Below are positions 60,301 to 64,000 of a stretch of DNA of 64,000 bases, in pieces. The DNA comes from Escarpia spicata. Lineage: Eukaryota > Annelida > Polychaeta > Sabellida > Siboglinidae. Each line of letters opens with the position of its first letter. The first letter of the stretch is position 1. The notes below the pieces were generated by a model. The model did no database searches and was not told the origin of the DNA. It was given only the letters and a program-made list of their open reading frames with translations. Location: NCBI GenBank assembly GCA_963995525.1, contig OZ023214.1:40726135-40790134 (forward strand). Reading direction: 5' to 3'. The position numbers were made by a program, and so were the translations under genes.

Positions 60301-62043
60301 TGCCACAGAATTGCACGAATTTGGGATACGCAACGATATGATTGGAGGTGGGGTGCGCCAAATTTCAGATCAGAGTATGTATGTCCCCGAGTCCTCCGGC
60401 ACAGCTGAGAAATAATGGCCGTTCCCATACAGCTACTTTGTCAAGACTTCTAAAATGCTGATGACGTTTATGACATTATGCCAAGAATAACGTGAGTGCT
60501 ACCATAGCCTAGGCAAATAACAGTTCATTTGTTGTAGATAATGTAAGTTGTATCACAAGTACGAATGCCAACTCAATTCGATGTGTGTGTATGGTAATTA
60601 TTTATTATAAACATGGTAACATTGACGCCGTCGAGCCCAAGATCATCGTACTTACTTACTGTTATAATGATAAAAATATCATAAATAATACAGCGTGACT
60701 GACCAGTGCTTGTTACTACTGTTTTATGCTATTTTATCTTTTGAATTGTCTTGTGCCATGTCTGTTCCATCGTGCACAGCGAAGTACTTTCCCTGCAACA
60801 TTATTCAGTCGATATTCCTCTGCACATTTCACCATAAAATAAACACATTCACAACGGCGTAGGTCTTCATCCATCACCGTTTTATAGTCGGAAGTTGATA
60901 TTGTTTTTGTAAATAGGTGTAGGTTTGTTATCTTCGTCAACAAGAGAGCTCCGAAAGAGCTTTCTTTTGCTCCTGTACTCAAGACGACTTACTCAGTTGA
61001 GCATGTACTCAAGACGTTTTATAACCACCGTGAGCATGGATTCTCCGGTGAGCATGAAATCTTGACACTGAGCATGGAGTTGAGTATGAGCACAGAGTAC
61101 GCTTTATAACCTCGGGCCCTGGTCTAGCAGCTGTCTTCAGTTGAGTCACTTCAGTCAGAAGATTCTAGAAATTCTCAGCCCGACAGGTCTCTTTTGGAAA
61201 CAACAAAAACTTGTTGCAATTGTAACTGGTTTGAAAAAATATATAAGTGCTATTGTAATTGAAACGACAAATGAAATGTATCTGCTTTTGTGTAAATGGA
61301 TCCTGCGCTGGACTGATGTCTCTACAAATAAAAAAACATTCGTGTCCCATATTCGTACATCGCGCAATTCCGTGGCACCTTGGAATTGTGTCGTTTTACG
61401 TTTACGCTGAATTATGACATGCCAACCAGGTTTATTAACAATTCAGCTGTCAGTTCAATATAAAGATAAACTTTCACCGATGCAGTCAAACCGAAGAGAG
61501 AAAAAACAAGACACTACCAAACTCCAACTTGAACTTACGCCAACTTGCGGCAAGGCCCAAGGCAATGGACGAATTTGGGACACGCAACACCAACGAGAGA
61601 CATATGTACTGTAATGAAGTTGTGCGTGTTAGTTTTAAACCTTACGTTATCAGTACCAACGTGGATTTCAATCGCATCTGTTAATAATGAAACCTTAAGT
61701 TGCATACTACAGACGGGCCGAGCGTCCCTACTGTGTATTCAATTCAGTGAATGAACGGCGTTACCTCGGTCACGCGAATCCATAATGGTTCTGGCTTCTT
61801 GCGCCTCGCCAAATACACTTTTCCGCCATACGGTAGATTAGGGTCCCAATCCTTGTATTTCAATGGCTCTTTTTCTTTGTTATCATCATCCTTTTTATTA
61901 CTTCGATGTCTGACGCCACCTTCTTCGGCCAAAAGAGGAGTTTTATCATCTTCGTTCAGCGTCATGTTTATCGGTTGTCGTGGACGAAAATTGATTTTGC
62001 GACACAATTTATCTGATCTCGGACTGACGCGGACTGCCGACAT
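51181..62043 (-). CDS. Single-pass membrane protein with Sel1-like repeats
   Basis: Five exons on the minus strand: 62043-61765, 55407-55266, 54485-54440, 54088-53999, 51352-51181. All have GT/AG borders, the phases fit, and they join to 242 aa. Residues 1-93 are polar and charged (DDKTPLLAEEGG, KDDDNKEKE) with no signal peptide. Residues about 94-112 form one membrane helix (AVVVIGTLSFALYCYFYF). Then come Sel1-like repeats: YAKLGYAPAQHQVGQRYLHG, GVDKDHHIAMHWFKKAADQG, HPHASYNVAVGHLQG and EAHKLIKHAAKNGVKQA. Sel1 repeats are alpha-helical protein-binding units. A polar N-terminus before the helix would put the repeats on the far side of the membrane or, if reversed, in the cytosol; sequence does not decide. 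I do not recognise the gene. Additional small exons in the long first intron cannot be excluded. Confidence 0.82.
51475..52605. repeat. 28-bp minisatellite in the Sel1 gene intron 4
   Basis: About 40 units with core CACAGCCTGCCATCCTACAC plus TGCAAACA. Because 28 is not a multiple of three, the repeat cycles through all frames, yet it lacks stops; this explains the 382-codon open frame there, which is not a gene. Confidence 0.95.
52829..53047. repeat. Foldback MITE in Sel1 gene intron 4
   Basis: The ends match in inverted orientation for about 45 bp (ATCATCT.AGAACATTGATG, then TCCGATATCAGA and AAATTACT). The inner parts also match partly (TTCATTTGGGGGA against TTCATCTGGGGGA in direct order). 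Non-coding. Confidence 0.8.
53089..53998 (-). other. Sel1 gene intron 4, proximal part
   Basis: AT-rich; contains two short open frames on the minus strand (53384-53653 and 53790-54062) without recognisable domains. The second overlaps exon 4 in a different frame. Confidence 0.5.
53999..54088 (-). CDS. Sel1 gene exon 4
   Basis: Acceptor CTACAG, donor GTGTGT. Encodes KAADQGHPHASYNVAVGHLQ and GIRTDLLKPG, a second Sel1 unit. Confidence 0.82.
54440..54485 (-). CDS. Sel1 gene exon 3
   Basis: A 46-nt micro-exon (acceptor TTCTAG, donor GTATGT) encoding AGVDKDHHIAMHWF, the second half of the first Sel1 unit. Phase fits both neighbours. Confidence 0.85.
55266..55407 (-). CDS. Sel1 gene exon 2: membrane helix and first repeat
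   Basis: Acceptor CTACAG, donor GTGAGT. Begins in phase 0 with AVVVIGTLSF and ends in HQVGQRYLHG, the first half of a Sel1 unit. Confidence 0.85.
55408..57340 (-). other. Sel1 gene intron 1, first part
   Basis: AT-rich, with long A/T tracts. A minus-strand open frame at 56934-57152 (ending near PKNTHGSRISPTPPSSEGY) has no clear splice signals that would join it to the gene. Nothing else recognised. Confidence 0.45.
57348..57553 (+). mobile_element. Penelope-like reverse transcriptase C-terminal fragment
   Basis: The plus strand encodes IVDKEPNQRIRHIKEAIWIR and then TNRDKGNYELPHVYDDV. This matches the general pattern at the very end of reverse transcriptases that carry a GIY-YIG nuclease (IKEAIxIR..., xNRDxG...LxxxYD). 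The 5' side is an inverted duplication of the element's own sequence: 57368-57397 is the complement of 57410-57439 with one mismatch and a 12-base loop. Confidence 0.65.
58558..59190 (+). mobile_element. Non-LTR retrotransposon C-terminal fragment
   Basis: Two frames together read TKYLGLEI, then RNISSRLPKINPNHLLFKSL and VEYTTSAWDPHQQYLSNSLE, then in a later frame RENNIIPFTQLTWGQSSKLL. The (V/I)EYA(T/S)xAWDP block is a hallmark of the region after the reverse transcriptase in jockey/CR1-like elements. Frameshifted, truncated, in Sel1 gene intron 1. Confidence 0.75.
59350..61118. mobile_element. DNA transposon-like element with subterminal ATGCTCA repeats
   Basis: The ends are inverted: GGCCAGAGGTTATAAAGC on the left and the complement of GGCCCGAGGTTATAAAGC on the right, bounded by CTG on both sides (59347-59349 and 61119-61121), a possible 3-bp target duplication. 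Inside each end the motif ATGCTCA (or TGAGCAT) recurs several times, along with a second GGTTATAAAAC block. That is a pattern expected of transposase-binding subterminal repeats. The 1.77-kb length and short open frames (plus 59751-60013, minus 60734-60982) show no recognisable transposase, so it is probably non-autonomous or decayed. Confidence 0.75.
61765..62043 (-). CDS. Sel1 gene exon 1
   Basis: ATG at 62043, donor GTAACG after a GAG codon (phase 0). Encodes 93 residues: basic start, acidic middle, then YKDWDPNLPYGGKVYLARRK and PEPLWIRVTE. Confidence 0.75.
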
Positions 62044-62469
62044 AATTGATGTTCCACTAACTAGCTAGCACGGTACTATTACTGGCATCTTCGCGTGCCA
62101 ACGACGCTGATTATATCAGTTTCAATACACCCTGGCCTGACAGATCGCCTTGCGAAACGCTGAAGTTAGGCTAATTAAACTAATTATCGTTGCTACCTGA
62201 TTCGGCTGTCTGAATTTGTGTTATTACATGTAAGCTATAATATTCGGGAAGTATAATAATTTTTATTATATTGAAGTACGTGTGACGCTCCGTACGTGAC
62301 CCCGGCAAAAAGTGCTTATAATTTAATATTTCTGCTATATATTGAATGAAGAGGTAGCATTTCATGTTCAGTGTACAATATGCTTTATGGATATGCATAT
62401 TCTTAATAAGTATGTATATATACATTAATAAAATATGTATTTAAATGTACTTTGTTGAATGCGGCGCAA
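62044..62469. other. Upstream of the Sel1-repeat gene
   Basis: Region expected to hold the promoter of the minus-strand gene; AT-rich with no clear core motif. Confidence 0.4.
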
Positions 62470-62780
62470 TCAAATTTGCGACATTCGATAAATGCTTCGC
62501 CAGTACATGCTGGAAACAGTTATGACGAGGCGACGCTCCATATACCCGAGGACATCAGATACATGGAAAGTATGACAATTCCGGATCAAAGCCAATCGGA
62601 GTTCGGCAGCCGACAGTGGCGCTGACCAGACCAAAGGAAACTGTAAATATATAGGATGTTGGAACGTTAGAACGCTATATTCAATAGGTAAATCAGCACA
62701 ACTTGCAAAAGAAATGGATAAATACAAAATCGATGTCATGGACATTAGCGAATGCAGCTGGACAGGCCACGTACATTGTT
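62470..62780 (+). mobile_element. RTE-like endonuclease N-terminal fragment
   Basis: The plus strand encodes YIGCWNVRTLYSIGKSAQLA and then YKIDVMDISECSWTGH. This is the beginning of an apurinic-type endonuclease of RTE-like retrotransposons (GxWNVRTL, LDIxxISExxWTG). It ends at about 62780, shortly before a (CA)n array. Confidence 0.75.
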
Positions 62781-62901
62781 TCTTTTTGTGCATGGTACTT
62801 AGAATTGATTTAAACGTATATTTTGTGACTATAGCAACTATGACATTACAACTTTTAAACCAGGGTGACAACGACGAGTCAAAGTTATAGACACACAACA
62901 T

Positions 62902-63011
<110 letters not shown>

Positions 63012-63125
63012 CACTACTGCTGCGATATGTTAATTACGACATCAGCTCGTTACTAATGTCATAGCACCTGCCTGATGACACAAACGCATAGTGACTGTAC
63101 GACCACACACGCCGTGGTATGATGA

Positions 63126-63509
63126 CTACATGCGATCACAGAAGTATGTTAGACGACAGCTGGAACGAAGATGAAAAACATCTGGATTGGAGCACGTGTG
63201 ACAGGATTGCTCTACTTCCTCCAGCTCCAATAGTCTCGTTAAACTGACCGGTCGGTAGTTTTGTACTTGGGTTCTACTTCCTTTTTTATGAATCGCAGAT
63301 AGGTTAGCTTGTTTCCAGTTTGTGGGTAGTTTTACTGTTGTGAGTGATGCGTTAAAAATATTTGATAATGGAGTGCTGATGCTCTTTGCTAATTTGTTTA
63401 AGACACGAGGATGAAGGCCATCAGGTCCTGATGATTGAAATGTCTTTTTTTTAAATAATATTTTTAGTTTTGATGCCACTATCGATGGGTTGATATTGTA
63501 AGATTCCAC
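63126..63509 (-). mobile_element. Non-LTR reverse transcriptase N-terminal fragment
   Basis: The minus strand encodes SSGPDGLHPRVLNKLAKSIS and TNWKQANLSAIHKKG, then QNYRPVSLT, where the similarity stops. These are the first conserved reverse transcriptase blocks of CR1/jockey-like elements; the catalytic part is missing. Confidence 0.85.
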
Positions 63510-63786
63510 TATGTTATTACATGTTATTGTTTCTTGTTTCTTCTGCTTCTATCTCCGTCTCCTTTCCAGGTTTATTCCCTAGACTCCATACTTGCACATA
63601 TAATGTAAACGTTATTAAATTATACATCATTAACTAAATAAACATATCCAAATATATTAAATACATTTTCGTAGTTTATATTAACAGTTAAATTATGTAT
63701 TACCTTGTAATGAACATAACACCGTCTGATGCTGCCACCTGTCGTATAGTTTATAGTGATTTAAACATGTTGGAACTCTCCTGTAG

Positions 63787-64000
63787 TTTAACAAGATTTA
63801 ACAAGATTGCCACCCAGAGAATTAACTCTAGGTAGCAGGTGGACAAGGAAGCCCTTGGCTTTTCGAGAGTCCGACCTTTTTATCTATGTGTATCCCGCCC
63901 GTCTGAGGTATGTGTCGATTTTATTTTTAAACATATTCACGCTACTAGCACCCACACAATCAGCAGGTAATCTGTTCCATTCATTTACAGTCCTTTGTGA
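63787..64000 (-). mobile_element. 3' end of a CR1-like non-LTR element
   Basis: From the window edge the minus strand reads QRTVNEWNRLPADCVGASSV then NMFKNKIDTYLR, the usual last residues of such ORF2 proteins, followed by TAG, an untranslated stretch, and a duplicated AATCTTGTTAA/ATCTTGTTAA tail near 63790. The rest of the element lies beyond the window. Confidence 0.8.

Overview
The window looks like nuclear DNA of a marine invertebrate, most likely a lophotrochozoan such as a mollusc; the phylum is inferred. It is AT-rich, its genes are split by long introns with GT/AG borders, and it is full of non-LTR retrotransposon fragments, Ty3/gypsy elements, tRNA-derived SINEs, foldback elements, CA/GT microsatellites and minisatellites. 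Operons, CRISPR arrays and rRNA genes are absent.

Host gene content is small but clear. Three complete plus-strand copies of the mitochondrial Rieske iron-sulfur protein of respiratory complex III (UQCRFS1) lie in tandem: copy A (434-8649, 277 aa), copy B (22898-35181, 271 aa) and copy C (39473-44224, 281 aa). Each has four exons at the same positions and in the same phase. Exon 3 is exactly 303 nt in all three, and the last intron splits the first cluster-binding box. Copies B and C resemble each other in the presequence, while A has a different presequence. Copy B is the odd one: its cluster boxes read CPHLGC and CPCHGSHFD instead of CTHLGC and CPCHGSHYD. These are two changes beside the [2Fe-2S] cluster, at positions known to tune redox potential.

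A fourth gene lies on the minus strand (51181-62043, five exons, 242 aa). It encodes a single-pass membrane protein with Sel1-like repeats, which I do not recognise by name.

The rest is mostly mobile DNA. 8.9-14.4 kb: non-LTR fragments in both orientations. 14.8-22.1 kb: two Ty3/gypsy elements on the minus strand, one a pol fragment and one nearly complete with 161-bp LTRs, a GTACC target duplication and a deleted integrase core. 24.4-31.8 kb, inside an intron of copy B: a 7.4-kb foldback element with 1.3-kb inverted arms, inverted minisatellite blocks and a nested non-LTR element. 35.3-36.9 kb: a 34-bp minisatellite. 45.6-49.9 kb: a degenerate element with inverted arms. 51.5-52.6 kb: a 28-bp minisatellite. 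59.35-61.12 kb: a terminal-inverted-repeat element with repeated ATGCTCA motifs. 62.5-64 kb: further retrotransposon pieces.

The strongest candidate for new biology is the Rieske cluster: one canonical copy, plus two divergent copies, one of which carries natural substitutions expected to lower the cluster potential. That would fit a tissue-specific or low-oxygen form of complex III.
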